Source: Trichosporon coremiiforme (taxonomy: Eukaryota; Basidiomycota; Tremellomycetes; Trichosporonales; Trichosporonaceae). Taken from it: a stretch of DNA of 64,000 nucleotides. The position numbers and the translations under genes were made by a program. Every line of letters starts with the position of its first letter. The first letter of the stretch is position 1. Shown piece after piece: positions 44,329 to 54,302 of this stretch. The stretch covers positions 82,358 through 146,357 of the forward strand of contig BCJJ01000034.1 of assembly GCA_039545355.1 (NCBI GenBank), in the 5' to 3' direction. The notes beneath the pieces are model-generated. The model ran no database searches, was not told the DNA's origin, and saw only the letters and a program-made list of their open reading frames with translations.

Positions 44329-44928
44329 TCACATAGCGGCGTTTCTCCGACGCAGGTAGGCTTGCTTCGCCCGAACTTCAATCCGCCTCTGCCTGTACTT
44401 GTCCTGGAAGTCTTGAGGCATGTCGGCCCAGGGCCTGCCTATGTGTTGGCAGTAGGCGTCTGGGTCGAAGTAGGGGCATTTCATCTCTGCTTCGAAGGCC
44501 GCGTCGTCTTCAGCTACCTCAATCGCTCTCTTCCTCCTAGTCCTGGCCAGGCGTTCATTGACGTTGTCGTGTGCGCTCGGTCCAGGAGTCAGAGTTGCTG
44601 GAGTCCCTCTCCTTTGGCATGCTTCAAGATTAGGCTTGGCCGCCTCCTCACTTCGGCCGACTACGTCTGGCTTCTCCTCCACCTCGCGCGGGTCCTCTGT
44701 CCGTTCCTCCGCCGAATATTCTTGCTCTTCAGACCCACTTCCCTCCTCCGTCTCGGCCTCATAGGATTCAGCCCCATTATGATTTCCGCCCCGCTCTGAG
44801 TCAGACGTAGGCACTTGATCGCGCATCCACTCCGGCCCCTCCTCCCCATCCCCCTCGTTAGCATACGGATCATCCCCGTAGTATTCACGCATGATGCACT
44901 CGTCCCAGAACAAGTACCTCCGTACCAT
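44329..44928 (-). CDS. Unassigned acidic protein with a Cys/Trp C-terminal block
   Basis: A single frame of 199 aa starting MVRRYLFWDECIMREYYG, with stops just upstream of the ATG. The middle is Glu-rich and disordered; the C-terminal 55 residues look folded or helical (KCPYFDPDAYCQHIGRPW, then FQDKYRQRRIEVRAKQAYL). No recognised family. The gene at 45015 ends only 86 bp upstream on the same strand, so the two could be parts of one gene, but I found no convincing splice pair joining them. Confidence 0.6.
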   Translation of the reverse strand: MVRRYLFWDECIMREYYGDDPYANEGDGEEGPEWMRDQVPTSDSERGGNHNGAESYEAETEEGSGSEEQEYSAEERTEDPREVEEKPDVVGRSEEAAKPNLEACQRRGTPATLTPGPSAHDNVNERLARTRRKRAIEVAEDDAAFEAEMKCPYFDPDAYCQHIGRPWADMPQDFQDKYRQRRIEVRAKQAYLRRRNAAM

Positions 44929-45014
44929 GTCTCATCAGGATCGTACGGGGCGATGGCTCTGGGCCGCGAGCCCTCGAATCCATAAGACCGACAGGGGAGA
45001 TACGGCCAAGCCGG

Positions 45015-45429
45015 CTACGGGAAACACACGGGATGATCGAGCCTGTTCGCGATGGCCTTGGGGACGCCGCAGAAGTGCACGTCGTACCCTTCCTCATCTG
45101 GCCGGCCGAAACACTCCTCAACGCACTGGATCTGGCGTGTGCCACCGCCGGACTTCTGGATGGTGAAGGTCACACCCCCAGAAGCGTTCTCATATCGGAC
45201 TTGCCCGTCGTCTGGCGTCAATCCTTCTCCGCGGGGCAAGTGTAGGGTGCTCACGAGTCTATTGTATTCCGCACCGTTCTCGTTCTTGTACCCGAACCCC
45301 CCGTCTGGGAACGTATCGCCATGATCTGTCACATTCATTAGTGTCAGCTAGGTCGGGGGAGGGCATACTTGAAGATCCGCTTTCCTCTGTGTCCATTGTA
45401 GTATTCGAACCGCTCGAAACGTTTGCCAT
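45015..45429 (-). CDS. Unassigned small protein
   Basis: Spliced as complement(45369-45429, 45015-45325), 123 aa, using a 43-nt intron (GTATGC donor, GTGACAG acceptor). The product starts MANVSSGSNTTMDTEESGSS and contains FPDGGFGYKNENGAEYNRL and a Cys-bearing C-terminal part (IQCVEECFGRPDEEGYDVHF). No signal peptide or membrane helix. The family is not recognised. A GTGAGT with CTGAC further upstream hints at an intron in the 5' untranslated region. Confidence 0.55.
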
Positions 45430-45751
45430 TGGTCGTCAGTGGAGGCAGCGTAGAGAGGGACGAACTCACGTTTGCGTTCACGCCCCGCTCCACTATCCTC
45501 TCCTTCAGGTGGTTGAACGTGACGCTGAAGCTTATATGTCTATTGTCAAGTGGGAAGAAAGAGGCTATGGCCCCATGGAGTTTGACTCTGTGCTCGACTC
45601 AGCTTTCGCCCAGGCGCCCATTAGCGCCACATCCCTCTACGACACGAGGCAGCCGTAGTCTGGCGCATGAGCATCCTCCCTCGACCTTCAGCCTCCATGA
45701 GCCCCCCGGCCTCCTTCGAAGGCTTCAGAGACCCCAAAGTGCGCAAAAAGA

Positions 45752-45851
45752 GGCACCAACTGGGATTTGAACCCAGGACCACTTCCATTGGATGTTTCAT
45801 CCGGATCGTAAGAACCCGAAGGAAGTATGATAGCGACTACACCATTGATGC
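45752..45851 (-). tRNA. tRNA-Pro(CGG) with a ~27-nt intron
   Basis: Acceptor GCATCAA/TTGGTGC, discriminator C, anticodon stem CTTCC/GGAAG, T-arm CTGGG TTCAAAT CCCAG. The loop TTCGGG reads anticodon CGG with T33 and G37, the usual base in tRNA-Pro; about 27 bases follow as intron. A reading shifted by one would give TCG (Arg) but would break the stem. Confidence 0.85.
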
Positions 45852-46763
45852 ACGCGTGACTTCACGTCCATTCCGCGACTCTCGTGCTCGCGGGCGTTCT
45901 GGCGATGTAAACATCATCTCGATCGATGCAGAGGTTGCTGAGAAAACTCGAGGATATTGTGAGCAGCTGATGTGAGCGCAAAATGCCACTGATCGGCTGT
46001 GGTTGGGTCCCGCAGTTGGGTGTGGATCAGGGACAGGTCAGTGCACTTCCTCCAACATCTGCGGCTTCCTTCTCTTCATCTCTCATTTCTGCTCTTTGTC
46101 AACCACGCACGATGCTCAGCCCACTCGACCCGCTCAACTCGCTCAGCCTCGGCGATCGCGCGCACCGAGTCCCTGCGTCCCTGCGTCCCTGCCTCCCTGC
46201 GCAACTCCTTAGAGCGATCGACCGGCACGCCTAGCTGCGCGCCTAGAGATTACACACTGATTCGACCCGGTGTTCCCCGGCTGCTGCGCCCCCGCGACGG
46301 CGGCAGGAGCGCCATGGCCGCCGGTGACCCTATGTTGCGGCGTCCGCGATGAGGACTGATGAGGACTGGTGACCTTCGGACCAGACGACGGCGCGATCGG
46401 GCGCGTGGTGAATGAAATGGCCCCAGGGCCGGCGCAAGGGTTGCTGGAACACGGCGAGCGGAGACGCGACAGACGCGGTATCGGGGTTGCCGTATGGGGC
46501 ATGCGGGCTGCGGCGGTGATCGACGCGATTGGACGCGAGTTGTTGTTGCCGTCCTGACGGCGTCATTTACCCCACTATTAGCTAATTGAGCCACGTTCCA
46601 TCCGAGCTTGTTCAGCCTCTGGCCTCTGACAACAGCATGCAGCAGCGGGGCAACAGCATCGGCCATGGTAGCCAAGGCCAATGATAGAATCGCAGCCGCC
46701 GTCGAGACCTATATAGCCGCCGTCTCCGACACGTTGGTTCATACTCACCATCCACTCATCACC
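45852..46763. other. Intergenic and promoter of the PI-PLC-like gene
   Basis: No gene seen. It contains a short GTCCCTGCC/GCGTCCCT run near 46165-46203 and the TATA box at 46710. Confidence 0.5.
46710..46716 (+). promoter_or_regulatory. TATA box of the PI-PLC-like gene
   Basis: TATATAG, 54 bp upstream of the ATG at 46764. Confidence 0.6.
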
Positions 46764-48020
46764 ATGGCCATCCAGATTGCAGCTCAGGGCGGCGTCGACG
46801 TGCGCGGCGTCAACGTCAACGGCGGCGACCACAATGTTGACAAGAACGGCAACCGCGTCAACGTCAACGCCGTGCCCCAGGACACGATCCGCCTCTCGGT
46901 CAACTGGAACGGCCAGGATTCGCAGGTCAACGTGCGCCCCATCGAGGACGGCGACCGCCAGCGCGGCTGGCGCCGCCTCGACTCGAACGGCAACGTGATC
47001 GCGTTCGGCGTCGACGAGGACAAGATTGTCCTCCTTCCCAAGCCCGGAGCCAACGACTGGATGGGCGGCCTCCCCGACGACCGCGCCCTCGCGGACATCA
47101 CCATCCCCGGCACCCACGAGTCGACCTCGGACACGGGCGGCTTCATCTCGCAGTGCCAGAGCGGCAACGTCGCGCAGCAGCTCGAGGACGGCGTCCGCTT
47201 CCTCGACCTGCGCTTCCGCAACGTCAACGGCGAGCTCAAGTGCTACCACGGTATCCAGCCCATGACGTCCAACCTCAACGAGGTCGTCGGCTGGATCAAC
47301 GACTTCCTCGCGCGCAACCCGCGCGAGACGGTCGTCGCGTCGTTCAAGCAGGAGCAGGACAGCGACCCCAACTTCCCCTCCATCGTCGAGCAGGCGCTCA
47401 CCTCGGGCGGCAACTGGTACTTCTCCGAGTTCCTCCCCACGCTCGGCGAGGTCCGCGGCAAGGCGTACTTCTTCTCGCGCTTCTCCAAGACGGACGACTC
47501 GCAGTTCCCCAACGGCCAGGGCTTCAAGCCCCTCCAGTGGCCCAACAACAACACCGACGGCTTCGAGGTCGACATCCGCGGCACGCCCTGCCGCATCCAC
47601 GACTGGTACGAGACGGGCGACATCGGCGCCAAGGCGAACGCCATCACGCAGCACCTCGAGCCCACCCTCGGCCCCCGCGGCAACGGCAACGGCGCCAACC
47701 ACCCGTACACGCTCGACTTTACGAGCGCCGTCAAGATGCCCTCGGCGTCCCCGCAGTACATGGCCTCGGGCGGCAGCGCGGGCGGCGTCTCGTCGCTCCT
47801 CGCCGGCGCCTCGGCGCTCTTCTCCGGCGGCGGCGGCCAGGACGCCGGCGCGCAGGGCGGTATCAACGCGCGCATCGCCCGCTGGCTCCTGCAGAAGGCC
47901 TTTGAGGGCCAGCGCCCGCGTGCCACCCTCATGATGGACTTCTACCGCGACACCGCCGGCGGCGACGGCGGCATGGCCGAGCTCCTCCGCTCGCTCAACT
48001 ACATCAACACGAACGAGTAA
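46764..48020 (+). CDS. PI-PLC X-domain-like phosphodiesterase
   Basis: A single exon of 418 aa. An N-terminal beta-rich part (residues 1-95, Asn/Val-rich) precedes a bacterial-type phosphatidylinositol phospholipase C X domain. The first catalytic His118 lies in IPGTHEST, followed by VRFLDLRF and the second His162 in KCYHG; SFKQEQD supplies the later acidic strand. Such enzymes cleave PI or GPI-type lipids; the exact substrate cannot be told from sequence. A Gly-rich insert (ASALFSGGGGQDAG) lies near residue 360. There is no signal peptide on this start, and the ATG follows a TATA box at the usual distance. An upstream in-frame ATG at 46608 precedes the TATA box and is rejected. Confidence 0.88.
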   Translation: MAIQIAAQGGVDVRGVNVNGGDHNVDKNGNRVNVNAVPQDTIRLSVNWNGQDSQVNVRPIEDGDRQRGWRRLDSNGNVIAFGVDEDKIVLLPKPGANDWMGGLPDDRALADITIPGTHESTSDTGGFISQCQSGNVAQQLEDGVRFLDLRFRNVNGELKCYHGIQPMTSNLNEVVGWINDFLARNPRETVVASFKQEQDSDPNFPSIVEQALTSGGNWYFSEFLPTLGEVRGKAYFFSRFSKTDDSQFPNGQGFKPLQWPNNNTDGFEVDIRGTPCRIHDWYETGDIGAKANAITQHLEPTLGPRGNGNGANHPYTLDFTSAVKMPSASPQYMASGGSAGGVSSLLAGASALFSGGGGQDAGAQGGINARIARWLLQKAFEGQRPRATLMMDFYRDTAGGDGGMAELLRSLNYINTNE

Positions 48021-48151
48021 AAGCAGCGATTGGTCAGTCGCTGTTGTCTAGTAGCCAGGACTATGAAGTTATAACAAGGTTCATAAGAGCCAAAGCTGCC
48101 TGAACTACTGAATGAACTACTGAACTACTAACTCCTTTAACTTCTGACTAC

Positions 48152-48787
48152 TTAGGCGGCGCCGTACTCGAGGCCGCGGCGGATCTCGTCGAAGCAGACC
48201 GCGATGCCAGAGATGATGGCGAGGTCGACGCCGGGGGCGACGGTGACGAAGTAGGTCTGGTCATCGTACGCGCCGGGCTTGACCTCCATCGAGTTGCGCG
48301 AGGCCTTGGCGATGACCTGGCCGGGGCGCTTGTTGTCCTTGTCGTAGAAGGACAGCTGGGCGTCGTCACCGAACCAGTCGCCGAGGAGCTCGAGGGTCTG
48401 CTTGTCGCCGCTCTTGGTGATGTACTCGGAGAGCTCGACCTTCATGCGGGCGTCGCTGTTGGCGGTCGACTCGTCAATGACCTTGAAGAGCTGGATGCCG
48501 TCGCGCTTGGCGACCATCTCGGTGTGGATCGACAGGAGCTTGTCCTGAATCTGGTAGAGCTCCTGACCGGTGGAGTCCTCAATCTTGCGCTTGTCGCGCA
48601 GCGAGTCCTTCTTGGCCTTGAGGGTCACGACGGTCGCACCGCGGGTGTCGGTGATCTTGTAGTCGGTGGGCGCATCGGCGTAGAGGTTCTTGTGAAGAAC
48701 CAGCGTCGTGGGCTCCGGACGGACGATGCCGTCGATCTTGAAGTACTGGAGAGGGGGCTCGACGGCGACAAGCTCAACGGTGGACAT
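48152..48787 (-). CDS. LURP-one-related (LOR) / tubby-like barrel protein
   Basis: A single exon of 211 aa, the usual size for this family. The pattern LVLHKNLYA, followed by YKITDTRGATVVTLKAKK, then DSTGQELYQIQDKLLSIH and a final single helix (DLAIISGIAVCFDEIRRG), is the LOR fold: a 12-strand barrel around a C-terminal helix, related to tubby and phospholipid scramblases. The biochemical role in fungi is unknown; membrane-lipid binding is inferred from the fold. A minus-strand TATATAA at 48832-48838 lies about 45 bp upstream. It converges tail-to-tail with the PI-PLC-like gene. Confidence 0.88.
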   Translation of the reverse strand: MSTVELVAVEPPLQYFKIDGIVRPEPTTLVLHKNLYADAPTDYKITDTRGATVVTLKAKKDSLRDKRKIEDSTGQELYQIQDKLLSIHTEMVAKRDGIQLFKVIDESTANSDARMKVELSEYITKSGDKQTLELLGDWFGDDAQLSFYDKDNKRPGQVIAKASRNSMEVKPGAYDDQTYFVTVAPGVDLAIISGIAVCFDEIRRGLEYGAA

Positions 48788-48831
48788 GATGATGACGATT
48801 GATGGGGATCACATGCACGGCACGGCGAGCA

Positions 48832-48838
48832 TTATATA
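48832..48838 (-). promoter_or_regulatory. TATA box of the LOR gene
   Basis: TATATAA on the minus strand, about 45-50 bp upstream of the ATG at 48787. Confidence 0.6.
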
Positions 48839-50264
48839 CAGCTTCCCAGCGACCCCAGCGACCTGACGAGAGCTCGGTCAGTGTACCTCTGACGTAGCAT
48901 TCTTCCACCATGTTCGACGTCGTGGGAACGAGTGCAGCGGCAGCGAGCTCGTTTCGGCTGGTCCACGCGGTTTGCTCGGTTGGAGCTGTTATGACCGAGG
49001 TGATAATCAAGAGACCGAGGCTCTGGAACCTGTTCCTGTCTTTCCTCGCGACCTCGCCCGTTGACGACGAGCGCGCTGCGTAAGGCCCGCCCGCCATCAC
49101 CTCAATTGCAGCTCGGTGATGTCGGCACCCACGTTCACGCGCTCACCACCATGGATGGCGAGCGATGCTCCGGACGTGCCTGTTCCTCACTTCTGCGGAG
49201 CTGGTGCCGAGGAGCTGAGACTGGCAACTTCGGCATGAGCACGTCCGGGAACCGCAGCTGCTAATGACCCGAAGACGGGTCGGTGACCCGGGGCTGGTCG
49301 CTGTTCGTCGGAACAGACAAAGGAGGTACGAGCTATGCGAGGCAGCCGCCAGGTCCCATCGCAGTCGAGTTCTTGGCGCCGCATAGGCACTCCGATCACG
49401 CGGGACCGGCCGAACAGTGCCCATCCTATTCGTCTGACGGGAATGAGCCTGATGCACCTCTAGCGTCTTTGTGTTCGTCCTGACGGTTGAGACATCGGCG
49501 AGTGAGGACATGTCGTAAGGTGGAAGCCCGTCGAAGGGTGCCGAACAGGTCAGTAGCTGATGAAGAAGCGGTCGGCGGAGGAGCAGAAGGGTTCATAAGA
49601 CGGACGTCAGGTGTACAGGTCATCCGCACTCGTCGGGCTGTCGATCATGTCGCGTTCGGGCGTTGCGATTGTGTCAGCCTGTCCATCGAATCGGTCGACG
49701 ATGACGCTCGACGCTCGGTCGAGACCCTCGCGGAAGGGGGAGGGGGCTAGGGGGTCATTTCACGTGATCGCCACGCCCGTCGCAGTCAACGATGAAGAGC
49801 CGTCCAACACCCGACATTGTTCCGGGCACAGCAGAACCATTGGCGAAGGACGCGATGGCACACGCCGTTGAGCGAGTGAGTGAGTGTAAGAGAGATTGAC
49901 AAACAGTCAAGATCGGTGGGGAGTACCGGGGTGGGGGTTCATGACGATCCGAGTAGGCGCTGCTTCCTTTTGTTTCCCGATACTTGGGAGTGTCATCGCG
50001 CAAGCCACGGGCAGCGACGTCTGTGCGATGGTCTCGGCGCTTGTCTCGAGACATACCTTGCATGTGACTTTGCTTCGCACGAGGCCGAACATGATCCCAA
50101 GAAGTCCCAACGGAACCCGGGCCCCGGACAGGTCGGTGAATTTGATTGCCGGTCCCCACCACGTCGGCTTTCGGCACCCAACGACATCCACACGATTAGA
50201 ACCCTCTTATAGCGCCTCATCGTCCTGACCTGCCCTCTCACCAATCACTGACCAGCAAGCAGCC
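48839..50264. other. Intergenic between divergent LOR and nitronate monooxygenase genes
   Basis: About 1.4 kb with only short, mutually overlapping frames; no RNA gene recognised. Confidence 0.5.
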
Positions 50265-51347
50265 ATGGCCCTCATCCAGACCCCGCTCACCCAGCTCTGT
50301 GCGTGTACTGCATGAGTTGCGCTAACAGCAGTCGACATTCAGCACCCCGTGCTGCTCGCGGGCATGTTCGTCGCGTCCGGCCCGCGCCTCGCCGCCGCTG
50401 TCACGAACGCGGGTGGCCTCGGCGTCATCGGCGGCCTGAGCATGACGCCGAAGCAGCTGCGCATGAACATTGCCGAGCTGAAGAGCTACCTGAACGACAA
50501 GAATGCCAAGTTTGGCGTCGACCTGGCGCTGCCCAAGATTGGCGGCGGGGCTCGCAAGACGAACCACGACTACACGCACGGACACCTCGATGAGCTCGTC
50601 GACATCATCATTGAGGAGAAGACGGCGCTCTTCGTGTGCGCCATCGGCGTGTGTCCGCCCGCCGTCGTCGAGAAGCTGCACAAGGGCGGCGTCGTCGTCG
50701 CCAACATGATCGGGCACCCGAAGCACGTCGCCAAAGTCTGCGACGCGGGCGTCGACATGGTCATCGCCCAGGGCGGCGAGGGCGGCGGCCACACTGGCGA
50801 CGTGCCCTTCTCCATCCTTCTCCCCGCTGTCGTCGACGCGGCGAAGGGCCGCAAGTCGCCCAGCGGCAAGGACATCATCGTCCTCGGCGCGGGTGGCGTG
50901 ACAGATGGCCGCTCGCTGGCTGCCGCGCTGTCGTACGGCGCCGCCGGTGTGTGGGTCGGCACGCGCTTCGTCGCGTCCGTCGAGGCGGCCGCTCCAAAGG
51001 CGCACAAGAACCAGATTCTCAGCACGCAGTGGGGTGAGACGACCCGCACGGTCATCTACTCTGGCCGCCCGCTGCGATGCAAGAAGACGCCCTACGTCGC
51101 CGAGTGGAACGATACGCGCCAGAAGGAGATCGAAGAGCTCACGTCGCGCGGTATCGTGCCGCACATGCACGAGCTCGAGAAGCACCCCGAGCGCTCGATC
51201 GAGGGCAAAATTTGGATCATGGGAGAGAACGCCCCACGCATCACGGAGGTTCTGACGGCGAAGGAGATTGTCGACGAGCTCGTCGAGGGCGCCGTCAAGT
51301 CTATCCAGACTTGCGCGGCCGACCTCCGCGGAAAGGCCAAGCTGTGA
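50265..51347 (+). CDS. Nitronate monooxygenase with a peroxisomal AKL tail
   Basis: Spliced as 50265-50298 plus 50332-51347, 349 aa. The 33-nt intron (GTGCGT, GCTAACAGCAG) has two tandem acceptors; using the second gives LFDIQHPVLLAGM, the family's usual opening. The FMN TIM-barrel shows LAAAVTNAGGLGVIGG, the active-site GGEGGGHTG and GAGGVTDGRSLAAAL. The enzyme oxidises alkyl nitronates such as propionate-3-nitronate to aldehydes or acids plus nitrite, using FMN. The last residues, GKAKL, form a type-1 peroxisomal signal. The next gene, an SCP-x-type thiolase on the same strand, also ends AKL, suggesting both act in peroxisomes. Confidence 0.93.
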
Positions 51348-52014
51348 ACATAGTCATGTCAGTAGTGTATGCAGTCATTCAACAATGGTTCTGGACAGTT
51401 GCTAGCTGGGGGGGTACACCTGTCAAAATCTGACCTCGCCGATGTAGCGATGCAAGACACTGACCGATCATCAAAACATGCGACGCAAGCTCGGCAAGAA
51501 CATCGGCGAAGGCGTCCTTGCCGATCGCGAAGCATGGGCGCCGGATGGCCGAGGGACAGATACGTCCATCTCTTCTGTGCGCAAATGCGCTCGTTACAAA
51601 TATCGTTTGACTAACAGTCTTATAAACGTGAGGTCGTTACCAAGAACCGTTGACAAAGAATCCTTGGCGTCGTGGGAGAACCCCGGTGGTGTACGGAAAA
51701 CCAGGAACATCGGGCATCGCCGATGACGCCCACTTGCGATCCAGGCTGGGGTTGCAACGCTCTTCGCGTCCACAACGCGCTCAACGGCCGACGCTATGCA
51801 TACAGATAGACTTGTACAGACCCATGTATGCAGTATGCAGAGCGGATGCGGAAGGTAGAGCTAGAGTATCCCGATCGTGGATGCTAGTGCGGAGGCGGGC
51901 GCCGTTAGTGCCCATAGTGCAGAGTCGGGTATGACCCTTAAGCGGACGGCATTCGGGACACCTACTACTTATTCACGACCTCACATCCTCGAATCCTCGT
52001 CACCCGTACCCACC
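51348..52014. other. Intergenic between the nitronate monooxygenase and thiolase genes
   Basis: No gene seen; promoter of the thiolase gene. Confidence 0.5.
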
Positions 52015-53370
52015 ATGGTCTACTCTCCCCGCAAGGCATTCGTCGTCGGCGTCGGCTCCACCAAGTTCGACAAGCCCCGCGGCCTCCGCGACTACCCCGA
52101 GCTCGGCCTCGAGGCGTCCGTCAAGGCGCTCCTCGATGCCGGCCTCACCTACGACCAGGTCGAGACCGCCGCCGTCGGCTACGTCTACGGTGACTCAACC
52201 TGCGGCCAGCGCGTCCTCTACCAGCTCGGCATGACCTCGATCCCCATCGTGAACATGAACAACAACTGCTCGACCGGATCGTCGGCCTTTGTCTCGGCCG
52301 TCAACTCGGTCGCGTCCGGCCAGGTCGACTGCGCCCTCGCGCTCGGCTTCGAGAAGATGAGCCCCGGCTCGCTCAAGTCGCACTGGGACGACCGCACCCC
52401 GCCCCTCCTCGGCACCCACATGCAGCTGACCGAGATTGAGGAGTCGAAGCAGTACCCCGTCAAGCAAAAGGGCCCCGGCGCGGCCATCATCTTCGCCGCC
52501 GCCGGCCTCGAGCACCAGGAGCGCTACGGCTCCAAGCCCGAGCACCTGTTCAAGATCTCGTCCAAGAACCACAAGCACTCGGCCAAGAACCCCTACTCGC
52601 AGTTCCGCTTCACGCCGTCGCCCGAGGAGGTCGGCGCCGCGCGCAAGATTACGCGCGAGCTGACCCTCCCCATGTGCTCGCCCACCTCGGACGGCGCCGC
52701 ATGCGCGATCGTCGTCTCGGAGGACTTTGTCAAGAAGTACGGCCTCCAGGACCGCGCCGTCGAGGTCGCCGGCGTCGGTGTCGCGACCGACTCGCCCATG
52801 CTCTACGAGACGCGCTCGCGCATCGAGCTCGCCGGCACGGACATGGGCCGCAAGGCGGCCGCGCAGGCGTACAAGCAGGCGGGCATCACCGCGAACGACG
52901 TGCAGGTGCTCGAGTGCCACGACTGCTTCGCGCCCAACGAGCTCATCACGTACGAGGCACTCGGCCTCTGCCCCGAGGGCAAGGCGCACGAGCTCGTCGA
53001 CGCCGGCGACAACACGTACGGCGGCAAGTACGTCGTGAACCCCTCGGGCGGCCTCGAGTCCAAGGGCCACCCGCTCGGCGCGACCGGCCTTGGCATGGTC
53101 TTCTACATGACCCTCCAGGCGCGCGGCGAGGCCGGCCCCCTCCAGGTGCAGAACGTCCGCAACGCCCTCACGCACAACGTCGGCCTCGGCGGATCCTGCA
53201 TCGTCACCGTTCTCCGCAAGGCCGACTTCTACAAGAAGGGCTCCACGTCCAAGGACCGTCTCGGCTACGACTTCGCCGCCGAGGTCCGCGAGATTACCCA
53301 GAAGGACCTCGACAAGGTGCGCTCCAAGGAGTACAGCACCTACATCCCCCCTGCCCTCGCCAAGCTCTAA
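52015..53370 (+). CDS. SCP-x-type 3-ketoacyl-CoA thiolase, peroxisomal
   Basis: A single exon of 451 aa. Thiolase motifs: acyl-accepting Cys85 in NNNCSTGSSAF, the HDCFAPNE loop with catalytic His, and the C-terminal SKGHPLGATG. The sequence matches the thiolase half of sterol carrier protein-x, which cleaves 3-ketoacyl-CoAs, especially branched or medium chains, in beta-oxidation. The lipid-transfer SCP2 half is absent, as in many fungal stand-alone forms. It ends PPALAKL, a type-1 peroxisomal signal. The start is the ATG in CACCATGGTC; an upstream in-frame ATG at 51931 and a non-ATG opening are rejected because they add poorly conserved sequence. Strong codon bias suggests high expression. 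Confidence 0.94.
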   Translation: MVYSPRKAFVVGVGSTKFDKPRGLRDYPELGLEASVKALLDAGLTYDQVETAAVGYVYGDSTCGQRVLYQLGMTSIPIVNMNNNCSTGSSAFVSAVNSVASGQVDCALALGFEKMSPGSLKSHWDDRTPPLLGTHMQLTEIEESKQYPVKQKGPGAAIIFAAAGLEHQERYGSKPEHLFKISSKNHKHSAKNPYSQFRFTPSPEEVGAARKITRELTLPMCSPTSDGAACAIVVSEDFVKKYGLQDRAVEVAGVGVATDSPMLYETRSRIELAGTDMGRKAAAQAYKQAGITANDVQVLECHDCFAPNELITYEALGLCPEGKAHELVDAGDNTYGGKYVVNPSGGLESKGHPLGATGLGMVFYMTLQARGEAGPLQVQNVRNALTHNVGLGGSCIVTVLRKADFYKKGSTSKDRLGYDFAAEVREITQKDLDKVRSKEYSTYIPPALAKL

Positions 53371-53563
53371 GCTTCCCCGAGTTGTAAAATTCTATGAATG
53401 TGTATAAGCAGTCAAGCGGTGTTTGTGTTAAGCCAGTCGTTAGTCTATGAGCAAGCGGTTGCTACGTTGTGCGCCGTGATTCATCCGCGTCAGTCTTTGC
53501 GTCTGCTGTGCAACCAGCTGCGATACACTCATGGCATTCTTCTGTTACTTCTATCACTGCTGC

Positions 53564-54302
53564 TTAGCGCTGCTGACCCTGGCCGGCCATGCGGGCGTCG
53601 GTCTGGCGAGCCTGCTGGCCCTCGGAGAGACCGAAGCCGGAACCGGGGCCGGTGGCACGAGGGTCGACCGAGGGGTCGTCGTAGCGGTCGGCGTTGGACA
53701 TGTTGAACTGGCCCTCAACAGGGGGGCGGTCGTACGGGTCACGGCCGCCGGCACCAGTCTGGCCGCGCGACGAGTCGAACGGCTGGCCCTCAGAGACGAC
53801 CTGCTGGTTGTTGCCGCTGCCAACGCCGCCAACGCCGCCCTGGCGCTGCTGGGTCTGCTGGCCCTGGCCCTGGCCCTGCGAGTATTGCTGGCCCTGCTGG
53901 CCCTGCTGGGTCTGCTGACCCTGGGACTGCGAGTACTGCTGGCCCTGCTGGCCCTGCTGGCTCTGGCCAGACTGGCCAGAGAGGCCAGACGAGGTGTAGC
54001 CCTGGCCCGAGCCGGCGGCAGTGCCACCAGTGCCGGTGGCGGCGGCGGCCTGGCTCTGAGCCGAGTCGGACTGGAGGCCGCGGGCGGCGTTCTGCGCAAT
54101 CTTCGCGTCGGTGCGCGCGGCGCGGTCGCCCTCCTGGACGCCGAGGCCGGAGCCGGGGCCGGAAGCGCGGGGGTCGACGGCAGGGTCGTCGTAGCGGTCC
54201 GCGTTCTCGAGGTTGAACTTGCCCTCGACGGGGGGACGGTTGTAAGGGTCGTTGCTCTGGCCGGACACTGCTGTCAGCGCGGATGCCGCCGCGGAACTCA
54301 CT
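53564..54302 (-). CDS. Disordered Gln/Gly-rich protein with two copies of a DRYDDP module; start codon split by an intron
   Basis: Spliced as complement(54302, 53564-54267), 234 aa. No ATG exists between the TATA-like TTATAGC (about 54355-54361) and the first codons of the frame; joining the A at 54302 to the TG at 54267 across a 34-nt intron (GTGAGT donor, GCTGACAGCAG end) makes the ATG. The N-terminal module (DPYNRPPVEGKFNLENADRY, then DDPAVDPRASGPGSG) recurs at the C-terminus (DPYDRPPVEGQFNMSNADRY, then DDPSVDPRATGPGSG). Between them is a Gln/Ser/Gly region with repeated GQQYSQ. The composition resembles stress hydrophilins; function is not known. An alternative GTG start within the intron is unlikely. 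Confidence 0.8.

Noticed and set aside
44929..45014. Intron joining the genes at 45015 and 44329
   Set aside because: Candidate GTGTGT donor and GGAG acceptor are weak and give no family-supported reading; kept as two genes.
46578..47702. 374-codon minus-strand frame over the PI-PLC-like gene
   Set aside because: Val/Ala/Arg-rich shadow; the plus strand has catalytic His residues and a TATA box.
50322..53175. Long minus-strand frames over the nitronate monooxygenase and thiolase genes
   Set aside because: Shadows of highly expressed, codon-biased genes with intact family motifs on the plus strand.
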